The notes under the pieces: generated by a model
What the model was told of the DNA's origin: nothing
The model's database searches: none
What the model saw: the letters and a program-made list of their open reading frames with translations, nothing else
In this document: positions 13,478 through 25,325 of the stretch, piece after piece
Numbering within the stretch: position 1 is the stretch's first letter
How the letters are laid out: every line of letters starts with the position of its first letter
Made by a program: the position numbers and the translations under genes
Source: Spongilla lacustris
Taxonomy: Eukaryota > Porifera > Demospongiae > Spongillida > Spongillidae
Reading direction: 5' to 3'
Assembly: GCA_949361645.1 (NCBI GenBank)
Contig: OX442433.1
Coordinates: 2,661,720 to 2,725,719, forward strand
Length of the DNA stretch: 64,000 nt

Positions 13478-13912
13478 ATGTATGAATTGGTGAGCATAAT
13501 GTATACTGTTTTGTACAGTGTTTGCGTGAATGCAGATTTGCTTACACATGATCATGTTGCTAGCACTTTGGAACGCACTGATGAGAGCCAGTATTATCTA
13601 ACGCCATCAAGGTTGGTGTGCCCACAATGTGACATTGAGATAATTGTACCAACCAAGCACAGGTTAGTATCAGTAATGATGGAAGGTGTGCAGCAGGCTC
13701 AACACATGGACCTGCAGATACACATAACACGATGCAGGGCGGTGTACCAGTACATGTTCATGATCAAGCATGCATGCTCACATGAGCTCCGGTATGAAAT
13801 GCATTGTGTGCGCGTGTTATGCAGGCATACTGCACCATCTATAGCCCTGAGAGATCAAAGAAAGGGCGTTGCTGAAAACTGTCTCTTAAAATTCAATTGC
13901 CTTTTTTGTTAA
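13478..13912 (+). CDS. Hypothetical ORF/exon, right palindrome arm
   Basis: 144-codon ORF. The first part (to about residue 62) reads like a real exon: LERTDESQYYLTPSRLVCPQ, then CDIEIIVPTKH, ending at AAGCACAG|GTTAGT, a good splice donor at 13662/13663. The CPQC pair is the only obvious motif. Sequence after the donor is lower in complexity and probably intronic. Upstream, 12955-13191 plus carries a peptide with DVARDLDILIVSSSQHDEF that could be an earlier exon of the same gene; its frame ends at TGA just after AAGGCAAG. I do not recognise the protein. An almost identical inverted copy lies at 11543-11977. Confidence 0.35.
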   Translation: MYELVSIMYTVLYSVCVNADLLTHDHVASTLERTDESQYYLTPSRLVCPQCDIEIIVPTKHRLVSVMMEGVQQAQHMDLQIHITRCRAVYQYMFMIKHACSHELRYEMHCVRVLCRHTAPSIALRDQRKGVAENCLLKFNCLFC

Positions 13913-14072
13913 TAAAAGGCTGCACCACATTGGCTTGGGGAATGTAATTAGAGGTAAGTATGAATGTCATTAATGGTTTAGACAGCTTATGGCTAAGTAC
14001 ACCGACAGTTTTCCTAACACCCAATGAATGTGCCTTATTTTCCGTATAATCGAGGTGATACTTTTCCGTATA

Positions 14073-14426
14073 TTTGTTTATCCATGCAGTGGGTGCAAGC
14101 ATAGATATGGTGCAAGTGCTGTCAATGGAGATTGCAAAAAGCCACTCACGACGAACGGCTAGTAAATCAGCAACATCAATATGGGCAGGCCTCGAAATGG
14201 CAAAGAGCAAGAGGCAACGCCAAAAGCTGGAGACGAAAAGCGGTGGAATTAGTAATATAAGCGGTCTGGTCCTGTCTGGATGGTAGGCCTACTGGTACGC
14301 GGGACCGCTTATTCCACCGCTTTTCGTTTCCAGCATTGGAGTTGCCTCTTGCTCATTGCTGTTTCTAGAGGCCTGCCCAGATTGTTACTAGCCGCGTTCG
14401 TGGCCCACAGGTACTGGATAAACAAA
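14073..14426. mobile_element. Hairpin (foldback) insertion in right arm
   Basis: The 354-bp insertion starts TTTGTTTATCC and ends GGATAAACAAA (11-bp perfect terminal repeat). The inverted homology continues inward (AAAAGCGGTGGAAT against ATTCCACCGCTTTT). It is absent from the left arm, where a 16-bp segment including the pogo-like end stands instead. Non-coding. Confidence 0.85.
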
Positions 14427-15240
14427 GACCGAAGACGTCACATGAAAAATATATTCATACGAAAAATGACGCTATAATGACGTTTCAAATGCAATTCATA
14501 GGGAAATGGCGGAAGTTTTCAGGTACTCGTCTTTGATAGCACTTTTCTAACGGCAAAGGAGGGTCTATTGCCTCCGACGTACGCTTTTGGGATAGATCTA
14601 ACATGTGACGAGTCGGAGAAGAAATATATCCGTTCAGTGAGAGCGTACTACGAAATAGCATCCCTAAGCTTTTACGAGCTAAAAACGCACATCCAGCTCG
14701 ATAAAACTGTAACTATTTACCGGACTTAAAAACGGACGCGGCTAAAGGTTGGTGATGCTTGTTCTCTAGATATATTGCAAATTTGGCTAAGGTCTATTGC
14801 CTACAGGAGGAGGAATTCAGCTTGAAATTGTTTTAGTACTGGGGTCACAACAAGATTTAATAACAAAAGTAAATAGTCACGTGATGCTTTTTAACTTTCA
14901 ATATGTATTGAAAAATAGTTGTACACTATACCTACGTTGTCAGATTTGCATTTGAGCTTATTGTTATTGAAATAAATTCAAATGTTCTCAATAAAAGTAC
15001 CAAAAAATTATTGTTCCAAGTGTGATGGTTTCCACTGTATAGGTCTGGTGTTTCGAATGCTATTAGAACCGTGCGCTTTTATACGCAACGTTGCCCTCCT
15101 ACTTCTTACAGTACATAGATACACCCTTGTTGTCCACTTTGCGAGTCATTTTACACACGACACATACATCACCTGTGAGTGACTAGCAGGAAGTACTCCG
15201 GACGTGACGTAAAAATAGCAAATTGCATTTCTTACGCCGT

Positions 15241-16247
15241 TAAAGGGAAGGGACTACATGCATTGTTTTTAAATACTTTTATAAACTACGGTTGTTTTTC
15301 ACTCACTCCACGGCATCACGGTCATTTATTCATCATCATAGCATGCATGTTATCTTGGGTATTGCGCACGCGCGGACTAGTTCAGTGTAGTATTATAGTT
15401 CATAAGTCTATTATAGTTCATCAGTAAGTCTAAGGTATCAGTCGGTTACAACGATCGAGTGATGGCTTTATCCAAGTGCATTAAAATCATGCTATTGGCA
15501 GTACTGGTACTATATCAGAAAGCATTTTTGCGGGGGAATGATCCAAACGGCCAGCCGTGAACGTGACCGGATTGTTAAAAGCTGGCCGCGGCATCACTGT
15601 GTACATGTATATTAATATCGACGTGTATATCAGATATACATATCGCGATACATGTATAATCGCGGCAGCCCTGTATATCGCTTCGTGTACGTTAATATAT
15701 AACTGAGTATCATACTCAAATGCATGGTCGTCGGCAGATATGGTCTGAAGGTGCATACATACAAAGCGATAGAAATCGCGCGAAATTAAAATTAATATAG
15801 TGTCTAATCGCACGCTCGCGCGCGCGCACTAGTGCATGCAAGTACTCACGGCTGTTTGCGGCCGGACACTAGGTTATTTACCCGAAATATTGAAATGATT
15901 ACGTACAGCCTTAGCAACGCCCATGACAACCCCAGGGTTGAACAAAACCGTGAGCCAGCACAAAACAGGTTGGTTATTGTCACCATTTGAAAACACGAAA
16001 TAAAGCCAGCATCATTTTTCTATTTACAGTGCTTACCTCATGCTACAGTTTCGTTGCCACGGCGCGTTATAGGTCGTGAAAGCGGGTAACTCGCGATGTA
16101 CCTCCCCTATTCGAAGCGAATTATCTACATTCCCGATAGAAAGTCGAAATCAAAGCTGAATTTTGAAGGACTTAGAAGGTACTAGCTTATAATTGTATGT
16201 GCTAAAAGCCAACGTTTTTTTTTTGCCAGGGATTTTTGATACCAAAG
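15241..16247. other. No gene recognised
   Basis: Mixed sequence with several CG-rich patches (CGCTCGCGCGCGCG at about 15813). No domain-bearing ORF was found; 15487-15813 minus has no support. Confidence 0.4.
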
Positions 16248-16422
16248 TTACGCGAGAAAAGCGATCATGTCATTGCTGGTAGGAGGAGTGTCGCTGCCAC
16301 ATTTTGTGGAGCCATGGAGAGTATATGCTCCTTTACCATTAGCACGGGCCACCAATTGTCGACCTTTGTCAGGAACTGAATGGTACGTCCTTTGTAGACC
16401 GTTGAACCTTGCATGTATGGAT

Positions 16423-16956
<534 letters not shown>

Positions 16957-17729
16957 TAACTGGTCAGCCAGTACATTCAGTGGGAGGGGCTATTGCATGC
17001 ATGCCTAAAATGATCTTCTGTGGGCTGTGGACAACTGCAGGCAGGGTAATAATGTATGGCAAATCGGAATGTAAGGTGAGCACAAATGTATTTATTTTTA
17101 TTTACTACTATCCCCCACAGTCAACAGAAGGCAGCACAAGTTTGCAACAGTATAGCAGAATTGCTGCAGAATCAAGGAGGGTGAGTGTTAACTATGTCAT
17201 TGCTGGTGTTAATAGCAAAGACAGTGTACAAATGAGCTGCAACCTTGGCAGATGTATGAGCTCCTTGTTTTCTTTTTCCTAGCCTCCACCAAGAAGCGAC
17301 CACACAGCTCTTTGACTGTCGTTTTGTGGTGCTCCATCCAAAACCACACCTATTACTCATAAAAAATACTCATGTCCAGTTCGGTGTTAAAAAAAAAAGT
17401 TGGCTAGTTGTGAACATCATATATATGCTCTCCCATGTGTTTTGTTTAGTGTTCTTGCTTACCGTCCTGTTCTGTCGGTTGGTTTGGTCGTACACCAAGC
17501 TTGAAGTAGACCCACCAAAATTACATACGCTTAAAAACGGGCTGCGCATAACTATTAATCAAATCAAATGCTGTTGCGCGTTTATCATATTGTTGACTAG
17601 ACTGGTAGGGTGTGTGCGGGAGCTATTTGTTTCAACAGAATTGCTTACAACACGTGTGGTAAATGGATCGCCAAAACAACATGTATAATGAGGTACGACA
17701 TTACTGCGTATACCGTATTGTCTAATTAT
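16957..17729. other. No gene recognised
   Basis: ORFs on both strands lack domains. The plus ORF 16860-17282 is the shadow of the RING exon plus flank. Hydrophobic ORF 17326-17688 has no other support. Confidence 0.4.
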
Positions 17730-18300
17730 AAACCTAGTGTCCAGCCGCAAACAGCCGTGATACTGGGGGTTCTTAAAGAGAACGCGAAAATACCACAATA
17801 GTTTTGCCTATCAACTGCAACGAATTCTACGCTGATAAGACTTTCGGCTGACATAAGAATCGAACAGATCTGCTGCTTTGTATTGAGAGGATCATGCTGC
17901 CATACATCTTAACCAATTGATGGTTGATGTTGTCAGCCAATGGTCGTTATTGGAGTGAAGCACTTGGATAAATTCTTTTCTCAGTTTCTGCCTCCAATCA
18001 CTTCAAAGGGACCAGTGGATCCTAGTAAAGAACTTTGCAAGCTTGGTGTGCAATACTGTAGCTTCAATAAACACTGTGTTGCATTGGCAATTGTGCCACT
18101 TGTGCACATTTATTTCCCAGATTGATCTCATAGACATGAGGCAATTGCCGCATGGAGAAATTAACTGAGTGCATTCTTCATAATGTATAGATCATTAAAT
18201 TGGTCCAAATTCAATTTTACCTATGCCATTGAAAGCAAAATAGCTATAAATGTTGCAAATGTATTAAACATGCAGATTTTCCCCTAATTTGGTATACCTC

Positions 18301-18609
18301 CAGTGGCGTAGGAAAAGGGGGGGGGGGGGGGGGGCAACTGCCCCCCACTTTTAAAAGTGGGGGGGGGGGGGGGGGGGGGGGGCCATGCCCCTCCACTTTT
18401 ACACCAGCGATACTATTTCATTTTTATTAGAAACCAAGTGTGAATTTTGCTCAGAATGCTTCGATTTCGATGTATTATTCACAAATTACCTACCTAAATT
18501 ATTAATAAGTGGTTTAGCTTACATTGCGCATTGCAAGGCCCCCCCCCCCCCCCCCCCCCACTCATATTTTGTGTGCCCCCCCAGTTTTAAACTCCTTCCT
18601 ACGCCACTG
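18301..18609. mobile_element. MITE with CAGTGGCGTAGGAA ends
   Basis: 309 bp with perfect 14-bp inverted ends (CAGTGGCGTAGGAA / TTCCTACGCCACTG), flanked by ACCTC on both sides (18296-18300 and 18610-18614). The integrase-like sequence resumes across it. The inside is poly-G/poly-C rich and non-coding. The ends resemble hAT elements, but the duplication is 5 bp rather than 8. Confidence 0.93.
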
Positions 18610-18862
18610 ACCTCGCATACTTCACTTGGACAATGGCCGAGAATTTGTAAATCATGTGACTGAAGTTTTACAGGCAATTGCAATGTGGCACACAGAAGTG
18701 AGTGGTCGACCTCGTCATCCACAGAGCCAGGGATTAGGGGAATGTGCTCATCAAAGAAATTATAGGAGGAGAGATCAGTAATGAAAAGCAAGCTGAAGAC
18801 ACACCATGGAGTGAATGGCTTCCAAAAATAGCCTGTACACTGTATAAGCTCTTTGTTACTTT

Positions 18863-19340
18863 GATGCTGCATGCATGTTTGATCATATTTGCCTGGGAGG
18901 CACCACACATGCAATAGGAAAAAAGCTGCAAGAGGTCACCTTTACTGGCCTAAGCATAACATGTACAGTTGACACAAGTTTGTGACATGCAGAGCATAGA
19001 TATCATCAGTGCTGCATGGTGAGGACTTGTATGCTGATGCTGCATGTTTGATCATATTCGCCTGGGAGGTACCACACATATAGGAAAAAAGCTGCAAGAG
19101 GTCACCTTTACTGGCCTAAGCATAACATGTATAGTTGACACAAGTTTGTGACATGCAGAGCATAGATATCATCAGTGCTGCATGGTGAGGACTTGTATGC
19201 TGATGCTGCATGTTTGATCATATTCGCCTGGGAGGTACCACACATGTAGGAAAAAAGCTGCAAGAGGTCACCTTTACTGGCCTAAGCATAATAGTTGACA
19301 CAAGTATGTGACATGCAGAGCATAGATATCATGGTGAGGA
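18863..19340. repeat. Tandem repeat, about 167-bp unit
   Basis: A unit with TTTGATCATAT, GCCTGGGAGG and GCAAGAGGTCACCTTTACTG recurs about 2.7 times with starts near 18878, 19047 and 19213. A single related copy lies at about 43985-44100 in the other Ginger-like copy, so this is local amplification within the transposon. Confidence 0.9.
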
Positions 19341-20378
19341 CTTGTATGCTGATACGATCTACATTGTGAGAGCCACAATTTATGCAGTGCAAAAAAACAA
19401 ACACAGATGATAGCAGAACCATGGCTCACATTATTCGGATTGTTTACTTCGACTGGACTGGAATTAGTTTGTGTAGTGGTATGCATTCTTACCATGGCCA
19501 GACGACAGAATTATGAACATATTGGTATCAATCATAGATATTATCTATGGTATCAATTCACATAAATTTTAACACCCTGCGCGTCAGATACTATATTATA
19601 CAGTACCTGCTTCTTGGTGGAAACAACGAGGACGCCCTCTGCATCAAGGCACGTCAAACTCATTAGCTGGATTTTGATGAACTGTCGCACTTTGTGTTGC
19701 ACAATACAGGATATTGAAGAGATTGTTTTATACACTCTCACCGAAGGCTGAATAGTACACGCCGCAGTTCCTCTCTTTCCGTTAGGAGTGAATTTCTCTG
19801 ATAGGATTGCGTCAAATTCAGACTCACTGACACCAACGATCTCAGCCACATACATGTGTATTGAGGATTTTAACTTCCGACCCGCTTTAAATCGGGTCAA
19901 CCCGATTTTAATCGGGTCACGGATTCAAATCGGACAGTAACAGTTATACTGCATGTCGTAAACATTCTACTTTGGTTCCCGCCAATAATTGTGTTTACAA
20001 CTGTTCACGTGAGCAATTACGAGCGGGCCAGCGGGGCATACGGCTTGCACAAAACAAGAAAACCGAACATTGTCCCTCGGTTTGAAGGTGTGGAGAGATC
20101 ACTCAACCCAAGTAGTTTTCTACTGTGACCCGAACCCACAGTCTCAAAAATACTCACATGCACCGCGCACTTAATTAATGCTGCATGCCCTACGAACCAA
20201 AAATATCTTCTGCTCATATAGCTGTTTCCAAGAATTTGCCTCGCACTCAATCCAGTCCCGGCGCCATGTTTTTAATTTAATCACGCCCCTTTTAAAAGTT
20301 ACCAATTTGATTTGATTTGATTTGATTTACAGGTACAAAAAGTACACTGCATGAGGTAAATAATGGCATTCAATGTTG

Positions 20379-20428
20379 TTCCCGTGGCCGTGCGGGAACA
20401 CTGGTTCCCGCTACATGTAGGTTCCCGC
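20379..20428. promoter_or_regulatory. Cluster of TTCCCGC (E2F-like) motifs
   Basis: GTTCCCG (20378), CGGGAAC (20393), GGTTCCCGC (20403) and GGTTCCCGC (20420) lie within 50 bp, the first two as a palindrome. Another GGTTCCCGCCAAT is at about 19974. A minus-strand ORF (20017-20250) lies beside it, but no gene is recognised. The match to E2F is by consensus only. The rest of 19943-20660 has no gene I can support. Confidence 0.3.
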
Positions 20429-20662
20429 AAAAAGTGCTACTTTAACGCATATCGAGAAATCGCCCATATACATCGGCGGTCATCTTGCGATTTATTGAAT
20501 TAAAAACACGTTTACTATGTACAATAAATCGGTCTGATTATGATATGTGTACTTGATAAACTTATACCATGAACCATTCTTTAAGGCAAAAGAGTTCGGC
20601 TCACTATATTGGCAGGGCCGGATTTAGACTGTCGTGAGCCCTGGGCAACTAGCCTTGGTGGT

Positions 20663-21014
<352 letters not shown>

Positions 21015-21134
21015 GTACACGAATACACGAATACACGTATTTGCAATTGTAGTGGGTATAACAAACATAGTAATTTTTCACATTGCAAAGCAACACATCT
21101 CGAAAATATAGGCGAAAATTTCCCATTGTTATAG

Positions 21135-22105
21135 TTTTATAATTTTACAAAAAATGCCTTACGATTATAGCTATCAACGTCTTATTTTCAATACTTCATA
21201 CTACACCATTTCTCTATGGTAAAATACATTTAGGAATCTTGCACTAGCTTCGTGCCAGTATTGCAGTGTCCGATACTCCACAGGCGCCATAATTTCGGCA
21301 GGAGTAATCAAGTCGCTTCAAGTTCGGTTTGTAGGTATAGAGAGTTCCATTAGCTATTGGTCTGTTCTGTTCGTTAATTTCCCACCGTTATGAGGATACA
21401 GTTGATATGGAGATACCGTAGAGTACCGCGATATATCCCCCCCCCCCCCCTCCGCCCCCACCTAAAAAAAACGGTCCGTGTTTAAACGAGCGTATCTTCG
21501 TACTCGTTAACGCTTCCGCGCACCTGTTTTTAAATTCCAGGAAAGAACTGGTACTCCAACAGGATTTTAAAGAATAGCACGCAGCTGCGTTCATGATTAC
21601 GTTGATACGCTCGTTGAAACACGGGCCATTTTTTTTTGGTGGGGGCGGAGGGGGGGGGATATCTCGCGGTACTCTACGGTACATGCAGTTGAACAATCGG
21701 CTAAGTGCATCTTTTCCCGCTTGATTCGCGCCAATGATATAATCACCGCCTCCCAATACCTTGAGTGGGACGCTCAATGCCCAAATCATCGAGCCGGAAA
21801 AAGTGCATGCACGTCAATTGTATATCTCCGTAACGGATGAAATAAAAATTAATTAACATAACAAACCAATAGCTAAGGAACCTCTCTATACCTACAATCC
21901 GAATTTGAAGCGATTTGATTATACTTCTGCCGAAAGTTATGGCGAGTTTGAACCAAGTGGAGTATCGAACGCTGCAGTACTGGCACAGAGCTTATGTTAG
22001 ACCCCAAAATGCATTTGTAATAGACAAATTGTGTCCTATGCATTATCAAAAATCGGACGTTATAGCGGTTCACGTGTAAGGCATTTTTATAACATTATAG
22101 AACTA
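21135..22105. mobile_element. Foldback element, second copy
   Basis: Ends are TTATAATTTTACAAAAAATG (about 21137) and its inverse near 22104; both read inward to GCCTTAC. Outer arms (about 21160-21390 and 21850-22090) are inverted copies and match the element at 7060-7610. The right arm read in reverse has GGTTCAAACTC, like a B box. A second palindromic element (21414-21681) sits inside. No transposase ORF. Confidence 0.8.
21414..21681. mobile_element. Inner palindromic element nested in the foldback
   Basis: TACCGTAGAGTACCGCG at 21414 mirrors CGCGGTACTCTACGGTA ending at 21681. The homology continues through poly-C/poly-G and AACACG/CGTGTT to form arms of about 90 bp around a 90-bp loop. Non-coding. 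Confidence 0.88.
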
Positions 22106-22569
22106 TAACAATGGGGAAATTTTCGCGTGAACTGTCCCATATAATTGTTTTATATACATGCATAGCAGGTCCTGTCACGCCGTGAATGGTCCGGGCTATA
22201 ACCGGTCCGACCGGACCGTCCATGCATGATGCTACAGACGGTCCCCCCTGCATGGACCATCCATGGTCACCATCCATGCTTCATATGGTCCCCCTTTTGT
22301 AGTCACAAATATGTCAACCTTTTCGAGCCGACCATAAAATGTACGATTCAGAAAATGACTTACGAGTTAAGAAACTTATTCGAATTCGTGCCACATTACT
22401 CGAGGCAGAGCATGCACTGAGCTGTTTTGTTTTGTTTTTGTTTTTTAATGAATGGCGAGTATATCAGCAAAAAGGAATAGTATTGTGACAAATTGATGAC
22501 CATACAACCTTAATTCGTTACGCTCATTGTTATAAAACTTCCAAGCGGTATCGGTCGACGGAGAGATAC
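22106..22569. other. Intergenic with GGTCC/GGACC cluster
   Basis: About 22155-22292 has repeated ATGGTCC, GGACCAT and CCGGTCCGACCGGACCG palindromes. A similar cluster is at about 45085-45235 on the far side of the Ginger-like element. No gene was found. Confidence 0.6.
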
Positions 22570-22996
22570 TGTTACGGCCCGGTTTGAATCCGTGACCCGA
22601 TTTAAATCGGGTTGACCCGATTCAAAACCGGTTGACCGGATTTAAAGCTGGTTGACCCGGTTTTTGGTATTGCTCTTATCTTGACCCGATTTGAGTCGGG
22701 TCGGTGTTTTTGACCCGCAGCGTTGTTTTTAATAAAAATCAATGTCATTGAGTTAGTACACACTTAGTGTTTTGTAATGAAATTGAAAATTCATAATATC
22801 AAATCGCGACAACACTACTTACAGCATTTACAGACAAATGCGTACATGCTAATTATCTGCATGAGTCGCACAGCCACGTTATGCTACAGTCTTTCCTATT
22901 GGACTCCTTGATGCACGTATCCACATTTAACACACTCCAACATATCTTTATCTTCGGTACTCCGACACGTGCAAAATACCTCAGTCTTGTCATTTT

Positions 22997-23530
22997 TCAT
23001 GTCCCTATACGCGCTCGCCTTCTTGTCAGCATTTCTGAAGGGAAGGGTTTTATCGCACCTTTCTCTAAACACTGTAGTGAATGGTCCCGCATGGATGTAC
23101 CTTCAGTGTTGAAGTGCAAGTACTGGGGGTCTTCCCCAGCACAAAGAGCATTGGCAAAAGCCAACGCGAAAACACCACAATCGTTTGAATTATTTTGCCT
23201 ATCAACAGCAACGAACTCTAAGCTGATAAGACGCTCTGTTGGCATAAGAATCGAACAGATCTGCTGCTTTGTACTTAGAGGAATCGCGGTGTTCATGCTG
23301 TCATACACCTTAACCACGGGATAGCAATCGATGGTTGATATTGTCAGCCAATGGTCTTTATTGGAGTGAAGCACCTGAATAAATTTTTTCCTGCCTCCAA
23401 TCACTTCAAAGGCACCGGTGGATCCTAGTAAAGAATTTTGCAAGCCTGGTGTGCCATACTGTAGCTTCAATAAACACTGTGTGGCATTGACAATTGTGTC
23501 CGGCACTGATCCAACCAGATGGACTTTCAA
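22997..23530 (-). CDS. Ulp1-like (C48) cysteine protease exon of the transposon
   Basis: The C-terminal 177 residues show the C48 catalytic pattern: DHWLTIST (His), VYDSM (Asp), then DRQNNSNDCGVFALAFA with the catalytic Cys in DCG and an upstream Gln/Asn for the oxyanion hole. The final part (MRDHSLQCLEKGAIKPFP) is typical of transposon-encoded Ulp1 domains. Such proteases cleave SUMO/ubiquitin-like conjugates; their role in transposition is not established. The stop lies beyond 22997, about 430 bp before the terminal repeat. Exon borders are uncertain; introns separate it from the next block. A decayed second copy lies at about 17740-18105. Confidence 0.78.
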   Translation of the reverse strand: MKVHLVGSVPDTIVNATQCLLKLQYGTPGLQNSLLGSTGAFEVIGGRKKFIQVLHSNKDHWLTISTIDCYPVVKVYDSMNTAIPLSTKQQICSILMPTERLISLEFVAVDRQNNSNDCGVFALAFANALCAGEDPQYLHFNTEGTSMRDHSLQCLEKGAIKPFPSEMLTRRRARIGT

Positions 23531-23613
23531 GAATGTTCCTGCATTGTAGTGTTAAACATGGTAATTAAAATGTCTCATACCACAATTGCATGCCATGCAT
23601 ACAAGAACTTAAT

Positions 23614-24021
23614 TTACCTGTCAAAATCCATCAGTGTGACACCACCAGCTACAGTCCAAAAGGATCCACCTTTCTTGGATTTTTTTATCTGATCATTGTT
23701 GGAATCAGTAGCATCATTTACAGTTACAGTATGCACCTTTTTATCATCTTCATTGTCATTGATCCTACTACTCTCATTGCCGAATGATTCTCTGAGCTTC
23801 AAAATCCACTCACACAAGTCATCTACATCTGCAGGTTTTAATTGCAGATACTGATTGTGATACATATTAATTTTAGGTAAACAAATTTTCCTGGCATGAC
23901 TATTCCAGTATTCCAGCAATTGGCAAATCTTTAGGTTGCTCCATTCAGGATTTGATAGGGATGCTTGAAAGCTGTCAAACTCATCATGAATTTTAGGTGT
24001 GACAATTACAAATCCTGACAT
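23614..24021 (-). CDS. Transposon protein, middle acidic region
   Basis: Open for 135 codons in the same direction as the protease. It includes FQASLSNPEWSNLKICQLLE, a helical stretch (DVDDLCEWILKLRES), an acidic/basic linker (NDNEDDKKVH) and GGSFWTVAGGVTLMDFDR leading toward the Ulp1 exon. No named domain is recognised; position between the CXC and Ulp1 exons suggests a linker of the Ginger-like polyprotein. A short exon-like ORF at 24163-24357 (SGSRTYWDPPDRNEDIDPD) may sit between it and the CXC exon. Confidence 0.55.
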   Translation of the reverse strand: MSGFVIVTPKIHDEFDSFQASLSNPEWSNLKICQLLEYWNSHARKICLPKINMYHNQYLQLKPADVDDLCEWILKLRESFGNESSRINDNEDDKKVHTVTVNDATDSNNDQIKKSKKGGSFWTVAGGVTLMDFDR

Positions 24022-24522
24022 TTCTCTTAAAGGTTTGTGCTTATTGTAAGAACGTGAATCAAGCCAGAGAGCAACTTGTGTATTAATGTAGAGACCATAG
24101 TCATCAGGGCTGGTAAGGGAATCAGTAAGCTGAAGTATAGGAATAGGATAAATGATATTTTTTTAAATGATGCTATGAAATTTAGTATTCATATTTGTTG
24201 AATGAAAACTTACATCAGGATCTATGTCTTCATTCCTGTCCGGTGGGTCCCAGTATGTTCTGCTTCCAGATTTCCACAAATTAAAAAGAGTCGTAGAGAA
24301 CAATTGGATCCTCATGTCTTGATCACCTTTGTGCACATAGTAAATTTTAAAATGCACTATTCAGTGTAGAATTTATACATGTAACACATAATATCACATC
24401 TTTATCATGCTTTAATTATTATACCTACCGGTGCTGTCTTGTGTACATGGTTTACATCTGGCATTTGGATGCATACACTTTGAACCTTACGTCCAGAGCT
24501 AAATAATATCCATTATAATACA

Positions 24523-24810
24523 TCAGTAAATATGCACTTCAATATTACAGTACATGGCATCATTCAAACATATGATTTCTTTATGGCAATAGGTACTGCA
24601 ATGAATGCCTTGCTTAAAGCATCTACACCTCTGAGTCTGGCATCCTGTTGTACATTTGCATGCATTAGATATAAACTTGTTCCATGGAGCTTGAAGTCTT
24701 GAAGCCTCTCTCAAGGAAAGTAGAGAAGCCTGTTGCCATCCCTCTGCTGAAAAAGATATTGATCCTTTGTATCCCTGGAGCTCATTTGTCGGGTAGCAAG
24801 TACGGAGCAC
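24523..24810 (-). CDS. CXC cysteine-rich exon of the transposon
   Basis: The peptide ends in a dense cysteine motif: NACKCTTGCQTQRCRCFKQG followed by IHCSTYCH and IICLN. This C-x-C-x4-C-x4-C-x-C spacing resembles tesmin/TSO1 CXC motifs and the zinc-binding tails seen in KRBA2-like transposon proteins. The preceding segment (LRTCYPTNELQGYKGSISFS) is probably coding too. It likely binds zinc and DNA. The ORF may run past a splice site at its C-terminus, where similarity is lost. Confidence 0.65.
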   Translation of the reverse strand: MLRTCYPTNELQGYKGSISFSAEGWQQASLLSLREASRLQAPWNKFISNACKCTTGCQTQRCRCFKQGIHCSTYCHKEIICLNDAMYCNIEVHIY

Positions 24811-24862
24811 ACCATTTTCACACGTGAAGATGGCATATATTTTTCTTTAACATTTCGTCAAG

Positions 24863-25040
24863 TATACATGCAAGTCCGCAAATCCCAGATATGCATATGT
24901 GCACGTCCGCAAGTTGCGTATGTGCAAGTCCGCAAATCCCAGATGTGCATGTGTGCACGTCCGCAAATCGCGTATGTGCAAGTCCGCAAATCCCAGATGT
25001 GCATGTGTGCACGTCCGCAAATCGCGTATGTGCACGTCAT
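24863..25040. repeat. 54-bp minisatellite
   Basis: A 54-bp unit containing GTGCAAGTCCGCAAATCCCA and GTGCACGTCCGCAAATCGCG repeats about 3.2 times. Because 54 is divisible by 3, ORFs stay open (18-residue repeats), but these are artefacts. The same unit appears singly at 45445-45482 and 56032-56085. Confidence 0.93.
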
Positions 25041-25325
25041 GACAGCCGCGACCTACCGGGCCACCGTAATGTGCGATAGGTTCGGCGCACATGGCAGTAT
25101 TTGTCGCAACAATTTTAGGCCCGAAACTACATACATTGTATTTTGCTCAAGGTGCAAATACTCAGTTTCTTGTACTGAGTGCAATTTTTAATTGTACATA
25201 TAAATAAAAGCACTTATCATAGTATCATAGTTTTAATGCTTTAATACTTAGATAGAAGCCCCTCCCGGCCCGCACCCACCCCCTTTTGGAGACCAACGCC
25301 CACTTTCTTATAACTTTTATTTACC

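Larger units (their letters stand above)
10395..15240. repeat. Giant imperfect palindrome, arms about 2 kb
   Basis: The left arm (core 10773-12800) is the reverse complement of the right arm (core about 12929-15032), with a spacer of about 130 bp. A patchier homologous fringe reaches about 10395 and 15240 (GGAGTACTTCCTGC against GCAGGAAGTACTCC). Mirrored ORFs are almost identical: 12059-12331 minus equals 13124-13396 plus, and 11543-11977 minus differs from 13478-13912 plus by two residues. The arms differ by point changes and by one private insertion each: a MITE at 12463-12728 on the left and a hairpin at 14073-14426 on the right. It may be a real palindrome or two haplotypes joined head to head by the assembler. 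Confidence 0.95.
17730..19942. pseudogene. Rearranged, dead copy of the Ginger-like transposon
   Basis: Three blocks match the element at 22570-44716. About 17740-18105 matches the Ulp1 exon (minus sense, same orientation as 23150-23510). About 18115-18840 matches the integrase exon in plus sense, opposite to the other blocks. 19553-19942 matches the N-terminal exon in minus sense (EIVGVSESEFDAILSEKFTP) and ends in the same terminal repeat (...GGGTCACGGATTC...CAGTAACA). The integrase block has many stops but keeps LHLDNGREF, including the second catalytic Asp that the other copy has lost. A MITE interrupts it at 18301. The N-terminal block is open for 115 codons. The inverted middle block implies an internal inversion or two overlapping insertions. 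Confidence 0.85.

Noticed and set aside
24847..25092. Repeat protein with 18-residue units
   Set aside because: A 54-bp minisatellite gives open frames on both strands; it appears non-coding at the two other sites.
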